Of a stretch of DNA of 64,000 bases, positions 8,843-17,169 are shown one piece after another. Origin of the DNA: Phycisphaerales bacterium. GTDB taxonomy: Bacteria > Planctomycetota > Phycisphaerae > Phycisphaerales > UBA1924. The DNA is taken from positions 372,001 through 436,000 of the forward strand of contig JAJDDJ010000013.1 in the NCBI GenBank assembly GCA_029260395.1, in the 5' to 3' direction. Position 1 is the first letter of the stretch, and the number at the start of each line of letters is the position of its first letter. The translations under genes and the position numbers were made by a program. The notes beneath the pieces were generated by a model that saw only the letters and a list, made by a program, of their open reading frames with translations, was not told where the DNA came from and ran no database searches.

Positions 8843-9604
8843 ATGAGCACCCCCAACTTTCGCTGGGTACGCTCGCTGGGCATGCAACGAGTGCGAGTTC
8901 CAGAGCTGATGGACGCCCCAGACGCCGATCGCGGCGAGCTGTCGCGTGCGCTCGGGTTCATCCGCTGGGTCAACCACTCGATGGGCGGTTCGGCGGCGCT
9001 GATCCGCTGGCTGGACCTCTGGTCAAAGGGATGGCCCACTGGCAAACCGATGACGCTGCTGGACGTGGCGACGGGCTCAGCGGACGTTCCGATCGCAGCC
9101 CGCGTCTGGGCTCGAAAGCGTGGCCTCGACTTGCGGATCACCGCGATCGACCTACACCCCACCACGCTCGATCTGGCACGAGAGTACTTGTCAGCGTCCG
9201 ATCCCAAACTTGCCGAGGGCGTGGAGTTGGTCGCAGCTGATGCGCTGGAGATGGTCGATCGATTCGGCATCGCCAACTTCGATGTTGCCCACGCGGGTCT
9301 GTTCCTGCACCACCTCAGCGAGATCAACGCCATGAACGTGCTCAGGCAGATGGACCGCGTGAGCCGGGTCGGGCTTGTGTGGAACGACCTCGTGCGTTCA
9401 CGGGCAGGCTTCGCAGCGATCCACGCCATGACGATCGGAGCGCCCGAGATGGTCAGGCACGATGCGCGCGTCAGCGTGCGTGCTGGCTTCACAAAGCGCG
9501 AGGCACTCGACATCGCTCACCGCGTCGGGCTGCACGACCCAACCTACCGCTGGAACCTGTTGCACCACCGGTTCACCGTGAGCTCGTTCAAGGGCGATCT
9601 CTGA
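8843..9604 (+). CDS. Class I SAM-dependent methyltransferase
   Basis: A 253-residue Rossmann-fold methyltransferase. Motif I LLDVATGSADVP (about residues 73-84) binds S-adenosylmethionine; ITAIDLHP gives the acidic residue of motif II, and VAHAGLFLHHL is a motif IV-like segment. The family is UbiE-like, and members often act on polyketide or quinone products. The stop overlaps the start of the FAD oxidoreductase (TGATG), so the two are translationally coupled and likely work in the same pathway. An alternative start at 8882 is possible. The substrate is not identifiable. Confidence 0.8.
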   Translation: MSTPNFRWVRSLGMQRVRVPELMDAPDADRGELSRALGFIRWVNHSMGGSAALIRWLDLWSKGWPTGKPMTLLDVATGSADVPIAARVWARKRGLDLRITAIDLHPTTLDLAREYLSASDPKLAEGVELVAADALEMVDRFGIANFDVAHAGLFLHHLSEINAMNVLRQMDRVSRVGLVWNDLVRSRAGFAAIHAMTIGAPEMVRHDARVSVRAGFTKREALDIAHRVGLHDPTYRWNLLHHRFTVSSFKGDL

Positions 9605-10704
9605 TGGTCGATGTCGCGATCATCGGTGCCGGGCCAGCGGGCTGCGCCGCAGCGATCGAGGTGGCCCGTGCGGGCCGAAGCGTCGCGATCATCGAATCGA
9701 AGACGTTTCCACGCACCAAGGTATGCGGCGAGTACATCTCCCCCAGCGCAACGCAGGAACTCGAAGCGCTGCTAGGCCCGGATGAGCTGAGGATACTGGG
9801 CGCGAGCACGGTTGATCGGCTCACGCTGGCGGGCGGCGATCGTGCGTGGAGTTGGGTGGCGCCGCCTGCATGGGTTTTGAGCCGGGCGGGGCTTGATGCG
9901 GCGTTGCTCTCCCAAGCCAAGCAGGCCGGGGGAAGCGTACTGAGCCCGGAAACTGTGCGCAGCGTGGACTACGAGAACGAGAGTGTGGGCGTGCTTCTCA
10001 ACAGTGGCGAGCGTGTGCGCGCCGGGGTGGTCGTTCATGCCGACGGTTCGGGCCGACACGACCCCAGCGGGGCTACGCCTAGAGACAGACGCGTCGTCGG
10101 TCTCAAGTGCCATCTGCGAACGCCATCGCCGGTCGCTGGGCTGGTGATGCGGCCCGGGCGGGGCGCGTACGCGGGGCTCGTGGGCATCGAGAGCGGGGAT
10201 GCGACGTGCGCTGTGGTGGCGCGCACCTCGCAGGTGAAGAAGCTCGGTGGTAACCATGACCGGCTGCTCGGTACGATCTGGCCGGGGTACAACCCGAGTT
10301 GGCGTGTGAGCGATTGGCACGCCTGCCCGGTGCCACGGTCGCGGTGGATCGCCAGCGGACACCCGCGATCGATCCGCGTGGGCAACGCGGCGGCGGCGGT
10401 CGACCCCGCCGGCGGCGAGGGCATCGGCAACGCCCTGTGGAGCGGCCGCCTCGCGGGCGCACAACTTGCCGCGTGGCTCGGGGACGGCAGCCAGCCGGGG
10501 AACCTCGCTGCGCTGCATCGCGAGATGGGCCGGGCGTATACCCGTCGGCTGAGGCTTCGGCTGCCGGCGTGCAGGCTGCTGGCCATCGCGCTCATGAGGC
10601 CCGCGCTGGCTCGGGCTCTGGCCGGGATCGGCTCCGTCCCCGTGGCGAGGTCGCTGACGGTCGAGCCATGGCTAGCGATGACCGGTAAACCAATGCGCGG
10701 CTAG
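9604..10704 (+). CDS. FAD-dependent oxidoreductase, geranylgeranyl-reductase-like
   Basis: A 366-residue flavoprotein of the group that includes geranylgeranyl reductases and flavin monooxygenases. The N-terminal dinucleotide fold GAGPAGCAAA, an Arg-Thr-Lys-Val-Cys-Gly segment (residues about 39-44) typical of the reductase branch, and the second FAD motif GNAAAAVDPAGGEGIGNA (about residues 259-276) are clear. It is translationally coupled to the preceding methyltransferase. In other bacteria this pair often accompanies a type III polyketide synthase or isoprenoid modification; no such synthase is adjacent here. Substrate unknown. Confidence 0.82.
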   Translation: MVDVAIIGAGPAGCAAAIEVARAGRSVAIIESKTFPRTKVCGEYISPSATQELEALLGPDELRILGASTVDRLTLAGGDRAWSWVAPPAWVLSRAGLDAALLSQAKQAGGSVLSPETVRSVDYENESVGVLLNSGERVRAGVVVHADGSGRHDPSGATPRDRRVVGLKCHLRTPSPVAGLVMRPGRGAYAGLVGIESGDATCAVVARTSQVKKLGGNHDRLLGTIWPGYNPSWRVSDWHACPVPRSRWIASGHPRSIRVGNAAAAVDPAGGEGIGNALWSGRLAGAQLAAWLGDGSQPGNLAALHREMGRAYTRRLRLRLPACRLLAIALMRPALARALAGIGSVPVARSLTVEPWLAMTGKPMRG

Positions 10705-10721
10705 GGCGCGTACCGTGCCGG

Positions 10722-12704
10722 GTGTCAATCCTTCAAGCCGTCAACTTGTCGCACGCCTTCGGTCAACGAGTGATTCTCGACGGCATCTCATTTTCCATCG
10801 AGCCGGGCGAGCGGGTGGGGTTGGTCGGACGCAACGGCGAGGGCAAGAGCACGCTGCTCAAGGCCCTCGCGGGGACCATGACCATCGACTCGGGCAGGGT
10901 GACCCCCCAACGTGGCGCGCGCATCGGGGTGCTGGATCAGCACCCAAAGCTCGGTGCAGGACGCACGCTGCACGACGAGGCGCTGTCCGCGTTCGAGGAG
11001 ATCTTCACGCTGGAGCGCGAGCTGGCAGCGGTCTTCGATGAGATGTCGGGGGCCGATGGTGAAGCACTAGGCAAACTGCTCAGGCGACAAGAAGAGCTCG
11101 AACACAAGATCGAGTCGGCGGGTGGTTATGCGGTCGAACACCGCGTCGGCGCTGTGCTGCACGGGCTTGGGTTCCGAGATAAGCAGTTCGGAATCCCCGT
11201 TGAAGGGCTCAGCGGGGGCCAGCGAGCCCGGGTGGCTCTGGCCAAGTTGCTGCTGCGCCAGCCGGACTGCCTGCTGATGGACGAACCGACGAACCACCTC
11301 GACATCCAGGGGCGTGAGTGGCTCGAAGTGTTCCTGCGCGATGAGTTCAAGGGTGCCGTGCTGCTCATCAGCCACGACCGCCGGCTGCTGGACTGCGTGG
11401 TCACGCGAATCATCGAGCTCGAACAGGCCCGGCTGATCGACTACCCGGGCAACTACATGGCGTTCCGCGAGCTGCGTGCGGAACGCAGGCTCGTTCAGCT
11501 CCGCGCGTGGGAGAGCGAACAGAGCAAGTTCAAGCGCGAAGAGGCGTTCATCCGTAAGTACAAGACGGGCCAGCGCGCCAAGCAGGCGCGAGGCAGGGAG
11601 AGCCGACTCGACCGGGCCAAGGAGAGTTCAAGCCTTGAGAGGCCGTTGGAGCTCAGCGCGTTTAGTCTTGAATTGCCCAGCGCGGACAGGCCGGGCGATC
11701 TGGTCGCAATCGGGAGAGGCCTGACCAAGAGGTACCCGAGTCAGGACGGCTCAACTAAGACGCTGTTCGAGAACTTTGATGTAACGATTGGGCGCGGCGA
11801 GCGGTGGGCCGTCATAGGCCCCAACGGCGCGGGCAAGACCACGCTCGTGCGCACGCTCCTGGGCGATATGCAGCCTGACGAGGGCTCTGCGACGCTCGGC
11901 TCGCGCGTGGTGTTCGGGTACTTCGAGCAGAACCCGCAACTCGGCGAGCCCACAACCCCCGTGGTGCGCGCGATCCAGCGCGCGGTCGAGCAGGCCAATC
12001 CGGAACGATTGCTAAGCGAGCAGCAAGCGCGAGACCTGGCCGGCGCGTTCCTGTTCAGCGGGCTCGACCAGGAAAAGGAGATCGGCCTGCTCAGCGGCGG
12101 CGAGCGCGCACGGGTGTCGCTCGCGTCGCTGCTGGCGAGTGCCAAGAACCTGCTCGTGCTCGATGAACCGACCAACCACCTCGACATTCCATCGGCCGAG
12201 CGGCTCGAAGAGGCGCTGTCGCCCTCGGCCAAGGGCTATGACGGCGCGCTCGTGCTCATCAGCCACGACCGTGCGCTCATCGATGCACTGTGCGACCACC
12301 TGCTGATATTTGACGGCGAGGGAGGCGTGACGATCTTCCACGGCGGGTACAGCGAATGGGTCCTGTGGAAGCAAGCACGCGAGAACGAGCCCACGGGCTT
12401 TACGCCCAAGCAGACCAAGCTGGGCGCAGCGGGGGATAACGCCACGAACAAGCAGGCTGTACGTGCAGCGGACCCCGCAGCACCCAAACGCAAGAGCCGA
12501 TTCAGCTGGATGGACGTCGATCAGATCGAGGAACACATGGGTGAGCTTCAAGCGCAGATCGCAACGCTCGATGAACGACTCGCGCTGACCGAGACTTGGA
12601 CCGATGCTGAGCGTGCAACCATGCTCACGGCTGAACGAAGCGGGCATCAGACCGAACTCGATGAACTCGAAGAAGAGTGGTTGCATCGGATCGATGGAGC
12701 CTGA
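10722..12704 (+). CDS. ABC-F family ATPase
   Basis: A soluble 660-residue protein with two ABC cassettes and no membrane segment, which is the ABC-F arrangement; characterised members act on the ribosome. Cassette 1 has Walker A GRNGEGKST (Lys42), signature LSGGQRARVAL and Walker B LLMDEPTNHLD. Cassette 2 has GPNGAGKTT near residue 366, LSGGERARVSL and LVLDEPTNHLD. A charged linker between cassettes (about residues 250-320, rich in Arg, Lys and Glu) corresponds to the P-site tRNA-interaction motif. The C-terminal 60 residues form a likely coiled coil, as in Uup-type members. The GTG start is 17 bases after the FAD oxidoreductase gene. Confidence 0.92.
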   Translation: MSILQAVNLSHAFGQRVILDGISFSIEPGERVGLVGRNGEGKSTLLKALAGTMTIDSGRVTPQRGARIGVLDQHPKLGAGRTLHDEALSAFEEIFTLERELAAVFDEMSGADGEALGKLLRRQEELEHKIESAGGYAVEHRVGAVLHGLGFRDKQFGIPVEGLSGGQRARVALAKLLLRQPDCLLMDEPTNHLDIQGREWLEVFLRDEFKGAVLLISHDRRLLDCVVTRIIELEQARLIDYPGNYMAFRELRAERRLVQLRAWESEQSKFKREEAFIRKYKTGQRAKQARGRESRLDRAKESSSLERPLELSAFSLELPSADRPGDLVAIGRGLTKRYPSQDGSTKTLFENFDVTIGRGERWAVIGPNGAGKTTLVRTLLGDMQPDEGSATLGSRVVFGYFEQNPQLGEPTTPVVRAIQRAVEQANPERLLSEQQARDLAGAFLFSGLDQEKEIGLLSGGERARVSLASLLASAKNLLVLDEPTNHLDIPSAERLEEALSPSAKGYDGALVLISHDRALIDALCDHLLIFDGEGGVTIFHGGYSEWVLWKQARENEPTGFTPKQTKLGAAGDNATNKQAVRAADPAAPKRKSRFSWMDVDQIEEHMGELQAQIATLDERLALTETWTDAERATMLTAERSGHQTELDELEEEWLHRIDGA

Positions 12705-12726
12705 GCTGCGTGAAAGGAACGCCGCA

Positions 12727-12771
12727 GTGAGCCAGCCGAAGAACACCAAGCGTCCGATGCCGCCCGCCTAG
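12727..12771 (+). other. Short upstream frame ending in an in-frame amber codon
   Basis: A GTG preceded by an AAGGA ribosome site (12714-12718, eight bases upstream) opens a 14-codon frame reading MSQPKNTKRPMPPA, then TAG at 12769-12771. The frame continues after the TAG directly into the small membrane protein that starts at ATG 12781. It may be the true N-terminus of that gene cut off by a nonsense change, or a leader peptide. The sequence alone does not decide. Confidence 0.45.
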
Positions 12772-12780
12772 GACGAGTCC

Positions 12781-13053
12781 ATGGAGGGCTACCACGCTGT
12801 CGCCGAGACCGTTGGGTTCATTCCCAACCCGCGAGGCAAGGACAATCTGTGGCAAGCGGTCAGCGCCGTCGCGGGCGGTATGATCGGTGCTGGGTTGGGT
12901 GCGCTGCTGTTGCCCGGCGCGATTGGGTGCGACCAGCTCATTGGCGGAGGGCTCGGCGCTCTGGGCGGGCTGATTGCAGCGGTGCTGGTCTCGGGTCTTG
13001 TGCTGATAGTGCTGGGCTGGGTGCGTGCGATCAACAGAATCGCGTCGAAGTAA
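12781..13053 (+). CDS. Small membrane protein of unknown function
   Basis: A 90-residue product with a short soluble N-terminus (MEGYHAVAETVGFIPN) followed by two glycine-rich hydrophobic segments, about residues 27-46 and 53-80, so probably a two-span inner-membrane protein. An AGGA ribosome-binding-like element seven bases upstream supports initiation at 12781. The same frame is open upstream through an amber codon to a better GTG start at 12727. I do not recognise a named family. Confidence 0.6.
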   Translation: MEGYHAVAETVGFIPNPRGKDNLWQAVSAVAGGMIGAGLGALLLPGAIGCDQLIGGGLGALGGLIAAVLVSGLVLIVLGWVRAINRIASK

Positions 13054-13068
13054 ACCTACGGAGATGGC

Positions 13069-13236
13069 TCACTCGCCGCGGAGACTTCGGGCCATAACGT
13101 CGAGCACGCTGTCCCATGCATTATCGAAGTAGGCGTAGGTCTCGTCCCAGTGCTCGCCCTCGCCGAAGCCGAGGTGGGTGAGCCGAACCTCGCAGGAGTC
13201 GCCGGTTCCGGTGGGCTCGATCTCATTTTGCCATCT
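13069..13236 (-). pseudogene. C-terminal remnant of an AHSA1/SRPBCC-family protein
   Basis: Reading the minus strand from 13236 to a TGA at 13069-13071 gives 55 residues that look like the last strand and long C-terminal helix of AHSA1-type START-like proteins. The tell-tale stretch is CEVRLTHLGFGEGEHW followed by DETYAYFDNAWDSVL. There is no plausible start codon or the remaining two thirds of the domain upstream. Instead, the stop codon of an unrelated secreted protein gene lies four bases away in another frame. This is best read as the tail of a gene whose front was replaced or deleted. Confidence 0.6.
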
Positions 13237-13240
13237 TAGA

Positions 13241-14269
13241 TCAATCGCTCGGAGGAAGCCTAGAGAGTTCTGTACCGGGACTCACTCGTGTCCATCGGTT
13301 CTCAGAGTTGATCCAAGCACGGTTGCGAAGCAGAAGGGGGGAGCCGGTCTTCGCCGAGTACTCCAGTGTCCACCTCCGGCCCTCGTTCTCCCAATCAACC
13401 GAGAGCACTCCGGCGGCTTCTGAGGACGACTTCTGACTCCAAGTTCCCTCGATCATGCCTGATTGACTAAAGTCCATGTGCTGCGAGAACATGCGTACCT
13501 CGTTCGACGCAACACCTGCGTTGTGCCCGTACAGCAAGATGTACTCATCTACCTCTGAGTCCTTCTTGAATACTTGGCGGGACCAGACACTCTTCCCGCC
13601 TGGACCAGGTTCGAACTCCTCATACCGCTGAAAGGCCTTCGTTCCGGCTCGCGGTGGTGGCTCGATAGTGCTTCGAAATGAGCTCATCAGTGGTTGAAGT
13701 ATCTCAAGCTCTCCTTCCAGTTCAGCAGGCTCCCAATCACGCAAGAGCCGTCCTCGTTCCCCATCGCCCCGCCTCTCCCACTGCCCATCTAGGGCAGCCG
13801 ACTTATCGCCGGAATCGGCGTTGGTCGTCTTGACGAGCCACCGCATGGTGTTGTCGTCGGCGAGCGAGATGGAATCGGTGACCGTCGTGCCGTCGGATTC
13901 CCACGAAGTAACGAAGCTGTCGCCATCTCGCGTGTACGCAGACTCGGTGAGCGAGCCATCGTGGCTGAGGGTGTGGATGATGAATCTTCCGTTGTCGTGG
14001 CGGAGCAGGGCTCGGTAGCGCTCATAGAGCGGCCCGCCGTCATCGCTGACCCATGTGCGTATTTCGACGGCTTCGCCGCCGAGCACGGCTTTGTACTCCG
14101 CGATGGCATGGAGGGTGGGACCATCCGCCCAATGGTCGTTGATCTCCCAAACGCCGAGGAACGGCTCGAAGGGCGCGAGGTCCTTTGCGAGGCTCGGCTT
14201 GAGCTGCACGAACTGCGCGAACGCGGGCGAGCACCCCAAAGCAACGATGAACACGCTGAGCCATTTCAT
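13241..14269 (-). CDS. Secreted protein of unknown function
   Basis: A 342-residue product with a clear signal peptide (MKWLSVFIVALGCSPAFAQ, cleavage near residue 19). The mature part is rich in Trp, Glu and short beta-type segments, with two similar halves: FEPFLGVWEINDHW near residue 33 and a YEEFEPGPGGKSVW segment near residue 215. This resembles lipocalin-like DUF1579-type proteins, which is an inference only. The stop lies four bases from the remnant of an AHSA1-type gene, suggesting a rearrangement at its 3' end. Confidence 0.7.
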   Translation of the reverse strand: MKWLSVFIVALGCSPAFAQFVQLKPSLAKDLAPFEPFLGVWEINDHWADGPTLHAIAEYKAVLGGEAVEIRTWVSDDGGPLYERYRALLRHDNGRFIIHTLSHDGSLTESAYTRDGDSFVTSWESDGTTVTDSISLADDNTMRWLVKTTNADSGDKSAALDGQWERRGDGERGRLLRDWEPAELEGELEILQPLMSSFRSTIEPPPRAGTKAFQRYEEFEPGPGGKSVWSRQVFKKDSEVDEYILLYGHNAGVASNEVRMFSQHMDFSQSGMIEGTWSQKSSSEAAGVLSVDWENEGRRWTLEYSAKTGSPLLLRNRAWINSENRWTRVSPGTELSRLPPSD

Positions 14270-14370
14270 AGGGACGATCCTCTCACACGCGCTGGCAGCG
14301 TGGGCGGTCAGCGCTGTGATAAGGAAACAGATTCAGTGGGCAGATCGCTAGAGATCGCTCGGATGCACCC

Positions 14371-14430
14371 GAAGAAAGAACCCGCTCCCTGACAGTCGCG
14401 GGTCGCATCGAGCCGACGCCATCGGCTCGA
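14371..14430 (-). terminator. Tandem hairpins, rho-independent terminator
   Basis: Just downstream of the sugar-binding protein gene, read on the minus strand, a 9-bp perfect stem (14408-14416 with 14422-14430, 5-base loop) is followed by a second 6-bp stem (14380-14385 with 14398-14403) and a TCTTTCTT run. This fits intrinsic termination of the 14434-15480 gene. Confidence 0.7.
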
Positions 14431-14433
14431 CAG

Positions 14434-15480
14434 TTAATTGGGTGCCCGCAGGCCCATGAGGCTGCCGCTGCGGTTGACCTTGAACTCAGCGAGATTTTCC
14501 GCTGTGACGAGCACCACCGGGAAGTGGATCTGTCGATCGTTCGGGAGGTTGTAGCTGGAGCCCTCGGTGACGACATCGGAGAGCAGTCGCACCGCGTCGT
14601 AGCCGTAGTTGTATTGATCTTGCGCCACCGTGCCGAACACGGTCCCGGCTTCGATGCCCGCGAGCGTGGCCTCGTCGTCATCGAAGCCGATGACCTGCAC
14701 CCCGTTGGTACGCTCAGCCTCGGTGATGGCCGCTAACGCAGCGGGCGCGTTGTATGCGTAGATGCCGACGATCATGTTCAGGTCTTTATGAGCTTCGAGA
14801 AGTGCGGCGGCGTTGGCCTGCGCAGTCTCAGGGGTTGTCTCGTCGACCGCGGTCGCCACGATGCGATACGGGCCATCGCCGATGAGGCCCTCAACGGGAT
14901 CAATCCTGCGTTCCGTGAAGAAATCGCGGTCGAGCAGCTCATCAATGAGTCCCTGGCGGCGGTCACGGCCGTTCTCTTTGTCGAGCGGGCCTACCGCGAT
15001 GGCGATGGTGCCGCCATCGGGAAGGGCCTGCTTGACGAGCCTTCCGCACTTTCGACCTGCGGTGTAATTGTCAGTGCCCACGAAGCAGAGGCGGTCGGAG
15101 ACGGTGGAATCGGAATCGATGGTCACGAGGTGCATCTGGCGAGCCAGTTCCTGGAGCAGAACGCCCTGCTTCTTGCCGTCAACCGGGCTGACGGCCACTG
15201 CGTCGTACCCAGTCAAGCTGGTGAGCAGCTTGGTCTGGTCGGCGGTCGTGCCGGAGGCCTTGATCACATCGAGCTTCGCACCCGACCGCTTGGCGGCTTC
15301 CTGAGCACCAAGAATGACGACGTCCCAGTATGGATCGCCGTCGGCTGTGACCAGCGCGATGCGGGCCGAGGAGGCGGTGTTGGCTGCGGGCTTTGGCATA
15401 AACCAGACAGCGGCGGCCACCGCGACCACGACTGCTCCCCAAACGACGGTCCGAACGATGCCATTGCTCTTCTGATCCAT
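14434..15480 (-). CDS. Periplasmic sugar-binding protein (RbsB-like, Peripla_BP_4)
   Basis: A 348-residue substrate-binding protein of the ribose/galactose type. One hydrophobic segment (residues 9-28) exports or anchors it. The mature part follows the family order: ALVTADGDPYWDVVILGAQEAA, DAVAVSPVDGKKQG, VTIDSDS, FVGTDNYTAGRKCG and VIGFDDDEATLAGIEAG. Such proteins deliver sugars or related ligands to an ABC transporter or to a sensor. No permease or ATPase gene is adjacent, so the partner is elsewhere or this is a sensory component. The lack of a lipobox and a signal-peptidase-like site suggests it may stay membrane-tethered. A terminator follows it. Confidence 0.85.
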   Translation of the reverse strand: MDQKSNGIVRTVVWGAVVVAVAAAVWFMPKPAANTASSARIALVTADGDPYWDVVILGAQEAAKRSGAKLDVIKASGTTADQTKLLTSLTGYDAVAVSPVDGKKQGVLLQELARQMHLVTIDSDSTVSDRLCFVGTDNYTAGRKCGRLVKQALPDGGTIAIAVGPLDKENGRDRRQGLIDELLDRDFFTERRIDPVEGLIGDGPYRIVATAVDETTPETAQANAAALLEAHKDLNMIVGIYAYNAPAALAAITEAERTNGVQVIGFDDDEATLAGIEAGTVFGTVAQDQYNYGYDAVRLLSDVVTEGSSYNLPNDRQIHFPVVLVTAENLAEFKVNRSGSLMGLRAPN

Positions 15481-15530
15481 GGGAAACCTCTGCTTTCTAG
15501 GTAGTCTTTAGCATACAGCGCGGATGGCTT

Positions 15531-16025
15531 TCAGGCGAGCGCCTTGACGAACTCCAACACTTCTTGGGCGTGACCCGGAATCTCGACCTTGTCCCATCTC
15601 TTGGCGACTTTGCCCGCCGCGTCGATGACGTAGGTGGTTCGCTGGATGCCCATGTACGTCTTACCGTACATTGATTTCTCGACCCATACGCCGTATTTCT
15701 GCGCGGTTTGGGGGTCGGGCTTGCCATCGTCATTGAGAGCATCATCCGCGAGAATGGGGTAGTTGAGGCCCTCTTTGTCGGCAAACTTTTTCTTGCTCTT
15801 GGTGCCGAGAATTGAGAGGCCAAGCACCGGCGCCTTGGACCGCTTGAACTTGGGCAAGCGGTCGCGGAAGTCGCACGCCTCGACCGTGCAGCCGCTGGTG
15901 GCATCCTTGGGGTAGAAGAACAGCACGACCGGCTGGCCCGCGTACTGCTTGAGCGAGTGCTCGTTGCCGTCTTGGTCAATGAGAGCAAACGCGGGCGCTT
16001 TCTTTCCGGGATCGATGAGCGGCAC
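15531..16025 (-). CDS. bcp: Thioredoxin-dependent peroxiredoxin, Bcp/PrxQ type
   Basis: A 164-residue cytoplasmic peroxiredoxin that reduces hydrogen peroxide and organic peroxides. The active-site segment PKDATSGCTVEACDFRD contains the peroxidatic Cys and, four residues on, a resolving Cys, the PrxQ pattern; the usual Pro before the Gly-Cys is Ser here. The C-terminal QRTTYVIDAAGKVAK matches the family. The GTG at 16025 is chosen because a GGAG ribosome site precedes it and homology begins there. The frame extending to 16319 has no homologous content. Confidence 0.92.
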   Translation of the reverse strand: MPLIDPGKKAPAFALIDQDGNEHSLKQYAGQPVVLFFYPKDATSGCTVEACDFRDRLPKFKRSKAPVLGLSILGTKSKKKFADKEGLNYPILADDALNDDGKPDPQTAQKYGVWVEKSMYGKTYMGIQRTTYVIDAAGKVAKRWDKVEIPGHAQEVLEFVKALA

Positions 16026-16151
16026 GGTGATTCTCCTGTGTATGGCTGGATGAGCCGACTGGGGCAGGCTAGCCGCGCAAAGGCCGCCGGGGCACCAACC
16101 ATGGTCGGCCCCTAGCATGGCTCGCCCGCACAACGGCCAAGGGAGTTTGCG

Positions 16152-16577
16152 ATGCGAGATAACCCCGAGCGCGACGATCTCCGCCTGCCCCTGACCGAGC
16201 CCGTTGCGGACTCGGGCGCTGCAGGCATGGTCAACGAGGCCGACATACGACGACTGGTTGATTCGTTTTACGGACGCGTCCGCAAGGACGTGGTGCTCGG
16301 GCCGATCTTCACGCGGCACGTCGCGGACTGGTCAGCGCACATGCCGAAGATGTACGACTTTTGGTCCACCGTCGTGCTGCGAACCGGGCGTTACTCGGGT
16401 CGGCCGATCGACGTGCACCGTAAGCTCCCCGAGATCTCGCTCGCGAATTTCGAGCGATGGATCGGGCTTTGGGAATCGACAGTCGATGACGTGATCGGCG
16501 CACCAAACCGCGAGATGTTCACGATGCCGGCTCGGCGGATGGCGGCGTCGATGGCGGCTAGCCTCGCAGCCAGTTGA
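16152..16577 (+). CDS. Group 3 truncated haemoglobin
   Basis: A 141-residue 2-on-2 globin. The recognisable stretch is RRLVDSFYGRVRKDVVLGPIF, then MYDFWSTVVLRTGRYSG and HRKLPEISLANFERW, where the His is the likely proximal haem ligand. These features match group 3 truncated haemoglobins, which bind oxygen or nitric oxide. The first 25 residues are outside the domain; translation could instead start at the internal ATG 16227, but a GGGAG site upstream of 16152 favours the longer form. Its 3' end overlaps the convergent gene by 20 bases. Confidence 0.82.
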   Translation: MRDNPERDDLRLPLTEPVADSGAAGMVNEADIRRLVDSFYGRVRKDVVLGPIFTRHVADWSAHMPKMYDFWSTVVLRTGRYSGRPIDVHRKLPEISLANFERWIGLWESTVDDVIGAPNREMFTMPARRMAASMAASLAAS

Positions 16578-17076
16578 TCACAGTCCAAGCCAGTGCAACT
16601 GCAATCAGACTCACCGCCAGCGATACCGCCAATGGCGACCACCGCTGGCTCTGCAGGCTGGCCTCGCGTGGGTCGCGGACAAGCCTGAGCCGATCGGCGG
16701 CGTGATCACTCAGCGGCGAGCCGAACGTTCGGGATGAATCCTGCACGATCGCGATGACCAGATTGGCGTCGAACGGCCTGAGCCCGAGCTGGGTGGCCTG
16801 CTGAACGAGTTTCTGGCGGACGGCTGGCCTGAGGATGCCCGCCCGGCCGCCCTCGATGGACGCGGCAACCCGCACCGCGAACGCCCAGCGGGCATCGGAT
16901 GCCGACAGCGCCGCCGAAGCCAGGTTCTCCTTCACCACGGCCCGTTTGTGGTCCTCGCTGGGGCGGGGGGCGCGTTTCTGGACGCGCAGCGGCGAACGTT
17001 CGGGCGCAGTTCTCGCCCCCACCAGGCGCAGAGGCGACTCGGAAGCTCGTGAATCTGGGCGACCGGATGGGGCCAT
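16558..17076 (-). CDS. Tail-anchored protein of unknown function
   Basis: A 172-residue product. An Arg/Pro/Ser-rich N-terminus (1-45) leads into a helical soluble part (46-140, including ILRPAVRQKLVQQATQLGLR) and one hydrophobic segment at 147-168, near the C-terminus. The layout is that of a tail-anchored membrane protein. I do not recognise the family. The ATG at 17076 is chosen because upstream in-frame sequence belongs to the divergent strand's gene and has no coding character. It is divergent from the 17170 gene. Confidence 0.6.
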   Translation of the reverse strand: MAPSGRPDSRASESPLRLVGARTAPERSPLRVQKRAPRPSEDHKRAVVKENLASAALSASDARWAFAVRVAASIEGGRAGILRPAVRQKLVQQATQLGLRPFDANLVIAIVQDSSRTFGSPLSDHAADRLRLVRDPREASLQSQRWSPLAVSLAVSLIAVALAWTVINWLRG

Positions 17077-17169
17077 GCGGGGTTTCAAGCAAGCAGCGTG
17101 CCTGCTTGGCCGAATCTGTACACTCCCGGATTGTGTGAACGCCAGAGCCCCTGCCCGCGAAAGACCAGC

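Noticed and set aside
8107-9513. 468-residue minus-strand frame across panB and the methyltransferase
   Set aside because: Overlaps panB in another frame and the methyltransferase on the other strand, both well supported.
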